Shown here: positions 1 through 12,002 of the stretch, piece by piece | Position numbering within the stretch: the stretch's first letter is position 1 | How the letters are laid out: each line of letters opens with the position of its first letter | Source: Gentiana macrophylla | Lineage: Eukaryota > Streptophyta > Magnoliopsida > Gentianales > Gentianaceae | Length of the DNA stretch: 64,000 bases | Direction of reading: 5' to 3' | Assembly: GCA_026214975.1 (NCBI GenBank) | Contig: CM047817.1 | Coordinates: 62,776,407-62,840,406, forward strand | Notes under the pieces: generated by a model | The model's database searches: none | What the model was told of the DNA's origin: nothing | Seen by the model: the letters and a program-made list of their open reading frames with translations, nothing else | Position numbers and translations under genes: made by a program

Positions 1-777
1 TGAGAAAGTGTTGAAAAGGTTTAATTGTGAAAATTGTACTCCGGCAAATTCTCCCATGGAGCCTCATGAGAAGCTTGGACCTAATAAAGGTGAAACAGTG
101 AATCAACTTGAATATTCACGAGTCATTGGCTGTTTAATGTATGCAATGACTAGTACACGACCGGATATTGCATATGCGGTTGGAAAAACTAAGTCGATAT
201 ACGAGTAACCCGGGTGATTGTCATTGGAGAGCGGTTGTTCGTGTATTGAGATATCTTAAGTCTACCAAAAACTTTGGTTTGGCTTATGTTGCATATCCTT
301 CGGTGATTGAAGGATATTCTGATGCTAGTTGGATATCTAATGTAGAAGATCATTCTTCTACTAGTGGATGGGTGTTTGTTTTAGGTGGAGGTGCCATTTC
401 TTGGGCTTCTAAGAAACAGACATGTATATCTAGCTCGACTATGGAGTCGGAGTTCATTGCCTTGGCGGCAAATGGTAAAGAGCGTAATGGCTTAGAATTT
501 GATTCATGAAATTCCTTTATGGCCTAAACCAATATCACCAATATCTATCCATTGTGATAGTTCATCAACACTGTCTAAAGCATATAGTCAAGTGTATAAT
601 GGAAAATCGCGACACTTAGGCGTTAGACATAGCGCAGTACGTGAGTTGATCTCTCACGGGGTGATATCGGTTGTGTATGTGAGATCTCAAAGAAATTTGG
701 CTGATCATTTGACGAAAGGATTAGCTAAGGACTTATTACAAAAGTCGGTTGTCGGGATGGGTTTACAGCCTGTATAA
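1..777 (+). pseudogene. Ty1/copia Pol: end of reverse transcriptase and RNase H (element X)
   Basis: This is the C-terminal end of a copia polyprotein that copies element RNA into DNA. Visible in order: the RT tail motif SRVIGCLMYAM followed by [10 protein letters not shown] (about 115-180), the RNase H region with YSDASWIS (about 318-342) and [12 protein letters not shown] (about 435-470), and a tail with YNGKSRHLGVRHS and NLADHLTKGLA (about 595-730). Three frames are needed. One extra A in the run near 183-188 breaks AVGKLSRYTS, and a further indel near 480-500 breaks the stretch after AANGKE. The 5' part, with integrase and gag, lies outside the window. No other family fits. The element is inactive as sequenced. 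Confidence 0.93.
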
Positions 778-1300
778 GTTTCTGAATATGGGACGCCCAA
801 TTTCCCTTTGGTACAATGCCTTAGGCTAAATTCAATGTGGTAAGCCTGTTTTTGGAAACTTGAGCACATGTATTAATCCCGAAGGTATGTGCTGTTTACC
901 TGTGAGACTAGGTTGAAGTGAAATCTTCTTAATGAATCTTACAAAGTGCTAATGCAGGTGCACGGTTAACTAAAGGTTCACCTATATGAGTATGAAGTAT
1001 GGCCGCTTCAAGGAAAGTTGGGTTGGCTTTCTAAATGCTCATGAATGGATATGGACACAAGGCCGGATTACAAAGAATGGTGTCAAGTATAATACTTTGG
1101 AGTAGTTTTCAATTCATATGTGTTGTTATGTACATGTATTCAAAATGTGTAAAGGGGTTCAATGCTTAGTCACACCCCAATACTCGAATATTTGCGTGTA
1201 ATAATGCTAGGTGGAAATTCAATCTTCGTGACATTTTCATTGAATCATGAGTTGGTTTGTTTGTGACTGTTTTGTTTTACTAAACCAAGGATTACACTTA
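778..1300 (+). other. 3' untranslated region of copia element X
   Basis: About 520 bases between the end of the Pol reading frame and the polypurine tract. No open frame with family-like content is seen. The length is usual for copia elements of this type. Confidence 0.6.
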
Positions 1301-1312
1301 AATGGGGAGGAA
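1301..1312 (+). promoter_or_regulatory. Polypurine tract of element X
   Basis: The all-purine run AATGGGGAGGAA lies directly before the LTR start TGTTGG. This is the position where plus-strand DNA synthesis is primed in LTR retrotransposons. Confidence 0.85.
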
Positions 1313-2259
1313 TGTTGGTGATTTAAGTATAATCACAAGCCGTTGAGGTAATTGGGGTTTAGTACAAGGGTGGATATACTCGTAACACTTAATAATAAGT
1401 TTGGAGGTGCGGAGTGCACGCTTATATAAGTGTATATGAGTATACGGATGGAAAATAAGCAAGTATAGGTTGATAAAGTCATTTAAAGGACCGGAAACTG
1501 GTTAAAGGACCAAAATCAGGATTTAGTGAAGCAGTGACAGCGCCCGCTTTGTCATCACCGACAGCGCCCTTTGTGGAACTTCAGCTAGGCCAAAAGTTGA
1601 ACAGGATGTTTGTTCGGTTTTGGGGTTATAACAGGCGCCCGCCTGTGACCACAGGCGCCCGCCTGTGGTCCGAAAACTGATTTTTTGGTGTCCTTTGGTC
1701 ATTTTAAGTGGATACAACCAAATGGAACCTTTTCATTTGGTGTCTCTTACTTAAGGGACGATTCTCTTTGCTCTTTTTCAGATATCTAAAAGCTATAAAA
1801 GCAAGTTTGCATTATTGAACAAAGATATAACATAAGCAAGCATCCTTGAAAAGTTACATACATACAAACACTTCCAAGTGATCTTTTTGTTCTATTTGTC
1901 CTAGACAAAAAGGAAGAACTCTCTGTTTATATCTCACTTAGATTATTCGTGATACTCCGGACAAATAAGGGGACGAATAAATTTAAGAAGGACAGCAACT
2001 TGTTGCGAAACCGAGAGGATCCGTTTTCAGATTTTGCAGGAATATTAAAGGCATTGGTAGCATTGGTGATCAAGTCTCAAGCCCCTAGATAATTAACAGT
2101 TCTTCCACCAATTAAATTCGCATAATCTCTCCTTTTTTTCATACAATTTTCTGCCACCAAATTGCAAATCGATTGTTGGGATCGACGGCTCAGGAACTCC
2201 GGAGTTTTCGTCTCTAGTAACGTTTTTGTCGACCGACGGTTCTTTGCTGCTTCCTAACA
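1313..2259 (+). repeat. 3' LTR of copia element X, ending next to OST4
   Basis: The LTR begins TGTTGG after the polypurine tract and ends CCTAACA, so the ends are imperfect inverted TG...CA termini; length 947 bp. A TATA box (CTATAAAA, 1793-1800) lies about 460 bases before the end, so an LTR transcript would start near 1825 and run rightwards. Positions 1635-1672 hold a palindromic GC-rich motif (CAGGCGCCCGCCTGT) twice in tandem, and related GCGCCC motifs occur near 1540-1572. The five bases after the LTR, CCATG, would be the right copy of the target duplication; the left copy is outside the window. Confidence 0.88.
1793..1800 (+). promoter_or_regulatory. TATA box in the LTR of element X
   Basis: CTATAAAA in the middle of the LTR, the usual place of the core promoter of a copia LTR. 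In the 3' LTR it would drive outward transcription into OST4. Confidence 0.6.
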
Positions 2260-2261
2260 CC

Positions 2262-2375
2262 ATGATTTACGATCAAGACCTTGGCTTCATTGCCAACTTT
2301 CTTGGCATATTCATATTTGCGCTGGTCAATGCTTACCATTATGTCGTGGTGGATCCAAATTATGAAGGCAATTGA
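2262..2375 (+). CDS. OST4: OST4-like: small subunit of the oligosaccharyltransferase complex
   Basis: OST4 is a very small ER membrane subunit of the oligosaccharyltransferase complex, which moves the preassembled glycan from dolichol to asparagine during N-glycosylation. The frame has 37 codons in a single exon, the usual plant OST4 length. It shows the acidic start with DQDLGF, the single membrane helix FLGIFIF...LV.AYHYV (about residues 13-30) and the short tail DP.YEGN. The ATG is fixed by length and alignment. Several residues differ from what I recall of plant OST4, including Tyr3 and an Asn at residue 23 inside the helix, so it may be a diverging or dying copy. The copia LTR ends two bases upstream and its target duplication CCATG would include this ATG, so the native promoter and 5' UTR have been displaced by the LTR. 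Expression is not known. Confidence 0.85.
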   Translation: MIYDQDLGFIANFLGIFIFALVNAYHYVVVDPNYEGN

Positions 2376-2860
2376 GAGTTTTATCATATCAGTTCAGATT
2401 CTGTGAATTTAGTGAAACTACTCTTTTACTATGATATTTTTGAATGGTTTGCTTCTTCTCCATGATTTTGATTGAATTATTTCTGAATTATGGTATTTAG
2501 TTTGGACTCTGTATGTAAAAAAATAGTCCAAATCAATTTGGGTCTTTTTCATCAACAAATTACAGTAAATTGGTGAGTAGATTCATTTGGTTTCATCACT
2601 ATTTAAGACATTCACTGTTTGGTGATGTTGTGAAATTGATGGCAAAGAAAAAATTGCAGAAAAACTTGCAGACATTCATTGTTTGGTTTCATCACTTTTA
2701 TGAATTAATGGCGAAGAAAAAATTGCAGAAAAAATGTCGAATGTGCTCCGAAAAAATGCAACGTGAATGTATTTACAGTCTCGTCCATTTTTGTTGTTTG
2801 TTTTGCATTATTAACCCATTTCATAATTCTAACGCAGAAAGATTATGACGATTCCAAAAA
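2376..2860. other. Region downstream of OST4, with a short tandem duplication
   Basis: Probably the OST4 3' UTR and flank. It contains an approximately 60-bp imperfect tandem duplication (2608-2665 and 2672-2734), each copy with ACATTCA.TGTTTGG and GCAAAGAAAAAATTGCAGA-like blocks. An open frame at 2570-2848 runs through the duplication but has no family resemblance, so I do not call it a gene. Confidence 0.5.
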
Positions 2861-3042
2861 TCGTCGATGATAATCCAGGGTTGTTCTCCTAAAGACAACC
2901 TGCTAAAAGGCTCAAGAACACGATAAAAAGATGGGGGTGTTTTGATGGTGGTTTAGACTGGACTTGAGACGTTATTTCTCAAGCTGCCTATGTATCCAAT
3001 ACGTGTATTGGAATCAAGTCTTCGTAGTTCCTTTGAGATGGT

Positions 3043-3050
3043 TTATATAG
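3043..3050 (+). promoter_or_regulatory. Possible TATA box of an LTR-like remnant
   Basis: TTATATAG following a stretch that resembles the U3 region of plant LTRs. Supported only by motif and context. Confidence 0.3.
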
Positions 3051-3106
3051 AGGAGAATTATGCCCTAAGGCGCCGTGGGCCTTGTCCTTGTTGGGCTTGG
3101 ATTTCG

Positions 3107-3422
3107 GGCTAAATTACAATTTTCGTCCTCTAACTAGACACGTTTTCGATTTTGGTCCTAGTTTTTCTCCGGCAATAATTTTAGTCCTGTAAGTGATATT
3201 TTTTTTTACAAAAATAGTCCTGAACGCCGGAAAGACCACTTACATGACTAAAATTGGTCTTTTCCGGCGACAATTTTAGTCCTGTAAGTGGTCTTTCAGG
3301 CGTTCAGGACTATTTTTGTAAAAAAAAAAAAGACCACTTACAGGACTAAAATTGTCGCCGGAGAAAAAACAGGACCAAAATCGAAAACGTGTTTAGTTAG
3401 AGGACAAAAATTGTAATTTAGC
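3107..3422. mobile_element. Foldback MITE of Mutator type with 11-bp target duplication
   Basis: The two halves are near-perfect inverted repeats, from GGCTAAATTACAATTTT on the left to its complement on the right, meeting near 3265. Inner blocks such as TTTAGTCCTGTAAGTG occur in both arms. The element is flanked by the direct repeat CTTGGATTTCG (3096-3106 and 3423-3433). A 9-11 bp duplication with long terminal inverted repeats is typical of Mutator-like MITEs. It has no coding capacity. Confidence 0.85.
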
Positions 3423-3559
3423 CTTGGATTTCGTGTTCCCTAAGGAAAAGATAACTACGATTTAATCTCCTTAATTGTTGGAGATAATTATGGACATATT
3501 CGACTATCAGAATCATAGTATTAAATATGAGGAATTCTTCCCATATTTATCTGATTATC

Positions 3560-3869
3560 ACACATGTGGGAAAAACGATTGAGGATGGACTCTGGCCGAC
3601 TTAGATGGCCCGAGCTGAACTGGCGGAACCCTTCTTTGTTTGGGCCGACCTACGGAGGTCGGGGAAGATAGCCGAGTTGGGATTAGCCCGGATTCTTGCG
3701 TGCGTAAGAGGTTTGGTCCGAGAAGGACTTAGGCCGACCTGTAAGGTTGGTCAGGGACATGTTTGATCACAAGTATAGGCTGACCTGGAGGTGTCGGAGG
3801 ATGGTGACCGAGCTCATGCAGCTCGGGTACTGGAGCTTCTGGCCCTTGATGGAGGCTTTTCTCTATTAA
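3560..3869. other. GC-rich patch with repeated GGCCGACCT motif
   Basis: Much richer in GC than its surroundings. The motif GGCCGACCT or a close variant recurs (about 3593, 3643, 3732, 3779) together with inverted AGGTCGG forms. No reading frame is recognised. It may be part of an LTR or of the 3' part of element F. Confidence 0.35.
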
Positions 3870-6078
3870 TATTTATTATTGTGCTTAGTTTAGATGACTT
3901 ACACTTGTAGACATTTACCTTCCATTCTTGGCTTTCTTTAAAGGAAATGACCGTGAACTAGCAGTTCATTTGAGTAGACACTACTCGTGAACTGTGGGAT
4001 GTCCAGTGAGATTGATGCCAAATCATTCAAGTCATCTTTGAACTAATTTTAATTTGTCTCCTGTTTAACACGAGTGACAGTAGTGACATACTTATCAAAT
4101 GTCACTTAAGTTTGTAGGCTCAAGAGGATCATCCTCTTTCGAAGAATTAATTTACATTCTCGATTTATTGAGTTCAACCTTCTTGTTACTTTTCCACTTT
4201 TACGAAGTCATTATCAGTCAATTTATCGTGTTTAGCAGTTTAGATACCTTGAGATGATTTGAAGTTGTAAAATAATTTATGACAGAAATATAAATCAAAT
4301 CATACACCACAACATATAATAATCTTAGGAATAATAAATGTGATGTCATGCATGCAGTTTATCCTACCATTCCAAGGATTTAATCTCACACCTCAGTGCC
4401 GCCGATGGGTAGGTCAAAGAGGTGACGATTAAATTGAGACAATCTCTCTCAACAATTAACTGAGAATCAGACATCCCGATTTAATTGTTGATTACCTTCC
4501 TTTTTCAGCCAAGATATTTCCAAAAATACCCTTTAGAGTGTGACCTACTGTTGTAGATTTTTAAGTAGACCCCGAGCATGCCGCCGAAGGGTAGACCAGT
4601 GACCCGACGAGTACTCAAAATCCTATCCTTTCGGAAACCAAGCCTTGAATTTTGATAGCGGTGAAGGCCATCTGAAAAGGGCCGAAATCAAAGCGGCATG
4701 AAGCGTCACCATTCTCTCACGGTGCTTGTGTCAACAGTAGAGGCCGAGGGGTCAGTTGTCACCTTCCCCGCTCCCACTCGTTATTTTGAAAAATAGGTAG
4801 TCTTTTAGGATTTTCAGAATTTCTTAATCATCCGAAAAACAATAAATCATGAATATTTAAATTAATCCTCCCACTAGTTCATCGGTTCCAAATACCGTCC
4901 AACTAGTGTCATTATATTCATGATTTTCCAATTTTATGGATTAATTAAAATTCCTTGTGTAGACGCAACACAATTAAAATTCTCCAAGAATTTTATAATC
5001 TCAATATATTAGGACTTTATGAATTTTCTACCAAATCGAAAAACAATAAATCACAAATTTAAAGCACCCACTAACTAGTGACACTATATTCATGATTTTC
5101 CAATTTATCAATTATTTAGAAATCTTTCATATACACACTACACATTTAAAATTCCCGAAGAATCTTATAGTCTGTTATGATAAAATTTTAGGCTCGTAGA
5201 ATTTTATCTCAATAAATTGAAAACAATAAATCTTGAAAAGCAATCACCAACTTATCGGTATTAAACCCTGGCTGAGCTTTAACCGAGTTCACCGAACGCT
5301 GTTGGGATTGGCTAAGCCGACCCGTCCTTTTCGTTGGTTCATATACGACGCTAACGTCGCACGTGTTTGGGTGCTGGGTTGAAAATCGGGCTAAGGTTGC
5401 CCCATTGAGCCTCAGCTCACCGGATAGCTTGACCTTGCTGGACCCCTGTGGCTAACCCCGTACTTGGATGGACAAGTCGAGTCGTGCCGAAACCCTGTTG
5501 ACCGCCCGAACCAATTTTCGAACCTTTTGCTCAGTTGGTGTCCCACTTTTCCGGATTTTTTAATTTTTCAATTATTAAAATTCTTTTATGTAGTCACTAC
5601 ATAATTAAAATTCAAGAATGATTTTTAGATCCAAAAATTAAATTTACCGAGTAAATTTTATTTTATCATGTGAATTTTATATCCCGATAAAATTCCGTTT
5701 GTTTTAATTAATTTAATTAATTACCTAAATTAATCTAAATTAATTACGTCTCATACATGCCTAATTAATATCATGATCAATTATCTACATGCATGCATAT
5801 GCTAGGAGTGGAATTCATGAATATGATGCATGTCATTGCATCGTTATTTCACATAAATTATCGAACATGAAAATAAATGCGTAAAAGTAAACCACTGAGA
5901 TGGACCGTTGGTACCCCGTATCTAACCTATTTAAACTAGAAAAAGCAAAACAATATAAATAATAAAAAAAAATATATACTAAGATGTCTTCGTTGCACAT
6001 CTTGATAAAAGAAAAAGAATCTTGATGCATTATCCTTTCTTCTTCCTTAACGACGTACAGCCGCCTTTTATATATATA
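3870..6078 (-). mobile_element. Leader region of copia element F (left part)
   Basis: Non-coding. It matches 41370-42843 in the same orientation over about 1.4 kb and matches most of 45340-46510 as reverse complement, so it is the long untranslated leader between primer binding site and gag of a minus-strand copia element. Shared landmarks include CAGTGCCGCCGATGGGTAGG (4394) and GACCCGACGAGTACTCAAAA (4602). An approximately 190-bp unit starting near AACAATAAATC is repeated at about 4835, 5038 and 5220. The region is cut at 6079 by a Helitron and resumes after 10157. Confidence 0.75.
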
Positions 6079-6086
6079 CTAGTGGG

Positions 6087-6102
6087 ATGATCGTGCTTTG
6101 CA
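6087..6102 (-). other. 3' terminal hairpin of the left Helitron
   Basis: Stem ATCGTGC/GCACGAT with a loop of a few bases, a few bases before the terminal CTAG (6079-6082) on the minus strand. This is the usual Helitron 3' end signal. Confidence 0.75.
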
Positions 6103-7003
6103 CGATGAGGCCCTCGGGTTGTGTTGTTTTTTGCGTTTTCGAATACGTCCATTATGCAAGATGTAGCTGTTATGTGAAAGCAAATGAGGTGATGCTCATT
6201 ACATTATTAATAACAGCCAAAGTAGAAAATTTATTACAATGTTGTTGTTCAACGAATATAGTTGCGTTGTAGTTGCTACATAAAAGAAAATGAGCTAATG
6301 ATGGCTTAAGTTAATAGGACTCTTAAAATAATAAATAATTCTAATGTTAATTCGAAATAAATCAATAACATTCTGGTTGGCGTTAACTGATTAACATTCG
6401 GGTCGAAGCTTGGATCTACGTAGCATGTCATATCATGAAACAGGTTCAAGTTCCACCAGCTTGTGATCTGCATTGCATCCACAACAATATCAATTTAGGT
6501 ACAAACAACATCAAGAACCAAAGTCGAGCAAAGTACCGGGAAAATGTCAACTATGAGCACATGAGCATACAATTACGGCCATGGTGTTTCTCATTGACAA
6601 TAGTTTTGTACCTTGGAAAGTGAAAAGGCTATCCCACATAGAGTTTTGTACCACTGGAAAGGAAAGGCTTCAATCGCACGAGAGAGTTAAAAAGGGGGAA
6701 ATGACACGAGAATTCTCGCATATTGTGTAATAAAATCTATAGAATAACTAATGCGCGACTATTTGGTTTGTGCACAACCCATAATTTCACATATGCAGGC
6801 AAAGCAAGAGTAAAACATCAACAACAAATGCACTGGTCCATATATACTTCAAGGAAACAGAGAAAAAAACACTCAAACATCCATTAACATAATAAAATAC
6901 TTGAAGAAATTAGATAAAAAGACAAGTTTTTTTAGGATAGTGACTGATTACCTAAAGTAATTAGAAACATCTTCTTCCTTGAAAGTACTATCTGTAGGAA
7001 AGG
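6103..7003. other. Helitron interior without recognised genes
   Basis: AT-rich sequence. Short open frames (for example 6087-6272 and 6435-6623) show no family features. I see nothing further to name here. Confidence 0.5.
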
Positions 7004-7127
7004 TTAGGTAAATTTGTCTGGAAGCTGAACTATTCCTTCACCCAAATCCCAGATTTTGAAAATCGATCCGACAAGGCCGGTATCGAACGAATTTGTTGAA
7101 CCCATCATCAATGCAGCTGCAACAGGT
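7004..7127 (-). pseudogene. Exon-like open frame of unknown gene inside the left Helitron
   Basis: On the minus strand a splice acceptor-like TTTGTAG (7128-7134) is followed by 41 open codons ending in TAA at 7004-7006. The peptide starts PVAAALMMGSTNSF and includes FKIWDLGEGIVQLPDKF. It reads like a last exon but I do not recognise the family. It lies downstream of the cytidylyltransferase exons on the same strand, so it could belong to that or to another captured gene. Confidence 0.35.
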
Positions 7128-7547
7128 CTACAAAGTGACACCAATCATTGAGATCAAACCACCAAAATAGAACACTATTCACACAATAAACATATTCGAT
7201 TATAAAACCTGATTGAATCTCCGTCAATTTTCAGATGGGGTGACTTTGGAAAGACACTAAAATGTGCAGAAAAAACATAGAACAAAAAATGCATGCAATA
7301 TCATACATTTAGCAACAGCAAAAAATACACATTAAAAAGTTAAGACTCGAAACAGAAAGCAACACTTACTCAATAAAAGGAAGGATCATCTCACACAATT
7401 AAATTATCAACTCAAGTAAAAGCTTGAGCTATTATTGAAAATTAAGCAAAATAATAAACAAAAGAAAGTGACAAGAACTGAAGTCACCAAAATATTAGCA
7501 GAGATATAATAACATTATGTCCGCATTCAGTTGCAAATTCCACTTAC

Positions 7548-7590
7548 AAATTCATCAACATCATTGCATGTGACACTTGCATCAGCATAA
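7548..7590 (-). pseudogene. Choline-phosphate cytidylyltransferase, captured exon 2
   Basis: A 43-base exon on the minus strand with acceptor TGTCAG before it and donor GTAAGT after it. It encodes YADASVTCNDVDEF, matching the YADTSGAG.DVYEF block after the catalytic core of plant CTP:phosphocholine cytidylyltransferase. The codon phase joins correctly to the exon at 7899-7994 (CC plus T gives Pro). The match is weaker than in the upstream exon, as expected for a decaying copy. Later exons are not found. Confidence 0.75.
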
Positions 7591-7842
7591 CTGACACGGT
7601 AAGACGAGTTATTAACATGAAATAAAAGAAATAAAAAAATTTAACTCTGAAAGATGATAAATAAAATACTATTGACGCATTAGGCTTACGAGAAGCCAAC
7701 TCTAAGATTCATGAAACTGCAGCATCAACTTTCAGGCCTAGTTATCTAATTATACCTGCATCTAATGAATTACAATATAAATACATAATACACAGAAATT
7801 TGAAAGCATATATGAAGTATGCATAACACAGGTACTTCGGTA

Positions 7843-9617
<1,775 letters not shown>

Positions 9618-9831
9618 CTTCGGGGATAGTCGGAAATTACAGGGAATCGCAATCACAATTGCAAAGCGGACAAGACAAAACAGAACGGGAAGTAATGGAA
9701 GATGAAGAGTGATCTGCAGCAGCTAAGCCCTCAACCAAATGCCAATACAATGGAGGACCTACTATATAGCCGAGCAAGCATGCCGCCATCATCAACAAAC
9801 CAAGCATCATTATTGTTGGATTTACTCCCAT
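9618..9831 (-). pseudogene. DUF1068 protein, captured first exon
   Basis: On the minus strand an ATG at 9831 opens a frame with MGVNPTIMMLGLLMMAACLL, a membrane helix, then YIVGPPLYWHLVEGLAA, a serine run and CPLCNCDCDS. This order (N-terminal helix, GPPLYWH block, paired CxC cysteines) is that of plant DUF1068 proteins, small membrane-anchored proteins of uncertain function. The splice donor CCCGAAG|GTAAGTG at 9617 is intact. An in-frame TAA at 9637-9639, between CDSL and the following PTIPEG, breaks the frame. An open extension upstream of the ATG (to 9897) is probably not native. Later exons are not seen. Confidence 0.8.
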
Positions 9832-10108
9832 TTTCAACCGGATCGATTTCTTCTTGAACGTCGGTTGTGAACGTGAGAGTGTTAGGTTTCTACACATCTT
9901 CTACCTTTCGGTGGATAATAATCTTAGTGGAGAGCACTTTGTACAATCTTAGTGGAGGATGAAATTTCGAGAGGGAGGAAGGCGGTGGTGGAGAGACATA
10001 ATGTAACGTCGTTTTGAAGCACAAAAAAAAAAAAAAGAAGAAGGAAGAGGCTAGACGACAAAATAGTCAACCTTTTTTACGTAAATAATACTATGCATAG
10101 TAAATTGA

Positions 10109-10111
<3 letters not shown>

Positions 10112-10157
<46 letters not shown>
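10112..10157. repeat. (TA)n microsatellite flanking the Helitron
   Basis: About 23 TA units directly beside the Helitron 5' end. The other flank (6068-6078) is also a short TA run, so the target was a TA repeat. Confidence 0.95.
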
Positions 10158-10161
<4 letters not shown>

Positions 10162-10470
10162 GCCTTTTGCAGCTTCCCTTTGCTTTTGCATTGGAGATAT
10201 TTGGCCGACGGATCCGACGAAAAAAAAATACAACTACTATGAAATTTAAATTATCAAAATTAAATTACATATATTTCAAAATAAATTACATATATCATAT
10301 AGTCGTATAATACTAATTATACGAGCTTACAATAGATCTAACGTAAACAAGTACCCACCTCAATCCATCTCGTCAACCACACCATTCAATAAAATAAAAT
10401 ATGCAACCTTATATGCAATTCCACTACTAAATTAATTATTATGCTCTCGGTATCGTAAAATTGAACCTCG
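10158..10470 (-). mobile_element. Leader of copia element F (right part)
   Basis: Non-coding stretch between the Helitron and the primer binding site of element F. By position it is the start of the F leader. Nothing else is recognised. Confidence 0.55.
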
Positions 10471-10484
10471 GCTCCGATACCGCA
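10471..10484 (-). other. Primer binding site of element F (initiator tRNA-Met type)
   Basis: On the minus strand GGTATCGGAGCC follows the LTR end. It resembles TGGTATCAGAGCC, the copia primer binding site complementary to initiator tRNA-Met, with one or two changes. A second copy-like GGTATCG-like stretch is nearby at 10449-10456. Confidence 0.75.
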
Positions 10485-12002
10485 TGCTAGGAGTATTAGC
10501 ACCGATCGAGACACTCGATATTTGCACAGCGGAAGCTTATGCGATTTACAATATGAGACATAACTAATTAATTCTACGAGAAGGTTGAAGACTTACCTTA
10601 TCGGAGAGGGATGATAAAATCAACCAAGGGAGAAGCCACAATCTTCCGGATTGTATCTCCTAGTGACAACTGGTGGACGTCGATCCTCGTCGTAGAACCT
10701 CCTCGAATATGTCCAAGAAAAACCCTAATTTTTCTTCTAATAACTAAGGCAAGAAACTAATTTTTCTTCCTTTATTTTACAAAGTAGCGCAATTTTTTTT
10801 TTTCTGTTTATTGTGCTAGGAGGAACTCTGTTTATATACGAAAATAACTAGTCAAGAGAGTTATCCTTTTCACACCACAAAAACCTATTCCCTTAAGGAA
10901 AAAATATTTTTACTATAAAATAAAAGATAATTCCCAAAAAATAAATCTCTTTATTTTTCCATTAATTATCAAACAAATAGATAATTAATTAATTACACAT
11001 ATGAGATAATCTAGGAAAATTTCTTCTCCTAACTTATCCTCAAATGTGGCGCCACCTTTAATCATTTTTTAATAGAAAATGTCTTTTCTATTTTACATAT
11101 TATTTACCAAACACATAATATTGCATAATCATTAAATAGACCAACTATTTAATTTATTCTCGAGGTTCCATAAAACGGGAAAACACTCGCGTGTTAGGAT
11201 CCAACCTGGCGACCATGGACCTATAATCAGTAGCTACAATAAATTGAATAAAATATTCATCGAACATAATATTTCTACTCAACTCATTAATTCCGGAATT
11301 ACGCCACCATAAATCCGAAACTGAACTCTATCGATTATAGATATAACTTATTCTCAAAACGTCGAGTTAAGTCGATAAGTGTCCATTGATATAATCAATT
11401 TTTATAAACTAACCCTCCATAGACTATCCGTACTGAAGTAGGATTATTTCCGTAAACCTTCTTCACTACATCTTATCCTTATATACCATTAAACCACTAC
11501 TGATCAATTAGTTCATAACCAATACGAACTCCCGGGATTGATCAGTTTCTAGGATCAACAAATAAGGGGATCATCTATCTACTTCCCACAGGAAGGAATG
11601 GATTCCATATCTGTGGGACACACACTTCTCACTCATTCCAGAATAGTGCAAACGTGAAAGTGATTCGGACCGCGCCTCTTAGCGATCCTTAACGAACATA
11701 TCAAACCCTATCCTGAAACAAGTAGGAGTCTGTAATCACTTCAGGATTAAGGTTAATCCATATATGATCATCATGTGATTTAATAAGATTTCTTAATCAT
11801 GGAATTATATGAGAAACTCATATTAAATTGGTCCAGTCCTATATGACTCTCATCATATATAAATGCCCCACTTAGACAACCAATGTCGACGGTCCGGATA
11901 AGACGGTCACACCATAAAGTGTTCTGGGCGCATTAATGGTGGTTTAATCATTTATTAATTCTAAAAACAATTACATAAATTGTATTTTGGGCGTTACTTC
12001 CA
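10485..12002 (-). repeat. 5' LTR of copia element F
   Basis: Bounded by TGCTAG on the left and TTCCA on the right (plus strand), 1,518 bp. It aligns in reverse with the LTR at 42844-44663: both share the block reading GCGCCCAGAACAC on the minus strand, TCTTATCCGGAC, GGGGCATTTATATATGATG, the CTTCC..TGGGAAGTAGATAG stretch and the final GGTATC.GAGCC context. Minus-strand TATA box at 10831-10838. Divergence from the other LTR is high, so it is an older or different subfamily member. Confidence 0.82.

Larger units (their letters stand above)
2861..3560 (+). repeat. LTR-like remnant of unknown family, host of a MITE
   Basis: The text around 2985-3030 (CAAGCTGCCTATGTATCC, then CAAGTCTTCGTAGTTC) resembles conserved blocks of plant LTR-type repeats that I remember. 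A TATA box (TTATATAG, 3043-3050) follows at a promoter-like distance. The ends are not clear. The MITE at 3107-3422 lies inside it. Confidence 0.4.

Noticed and set aside
10051..10233. A 60-codon minus-strand frame with a run of alternating I and Y
   Set aside because: It is the translation of the (TA)n microsatellite.
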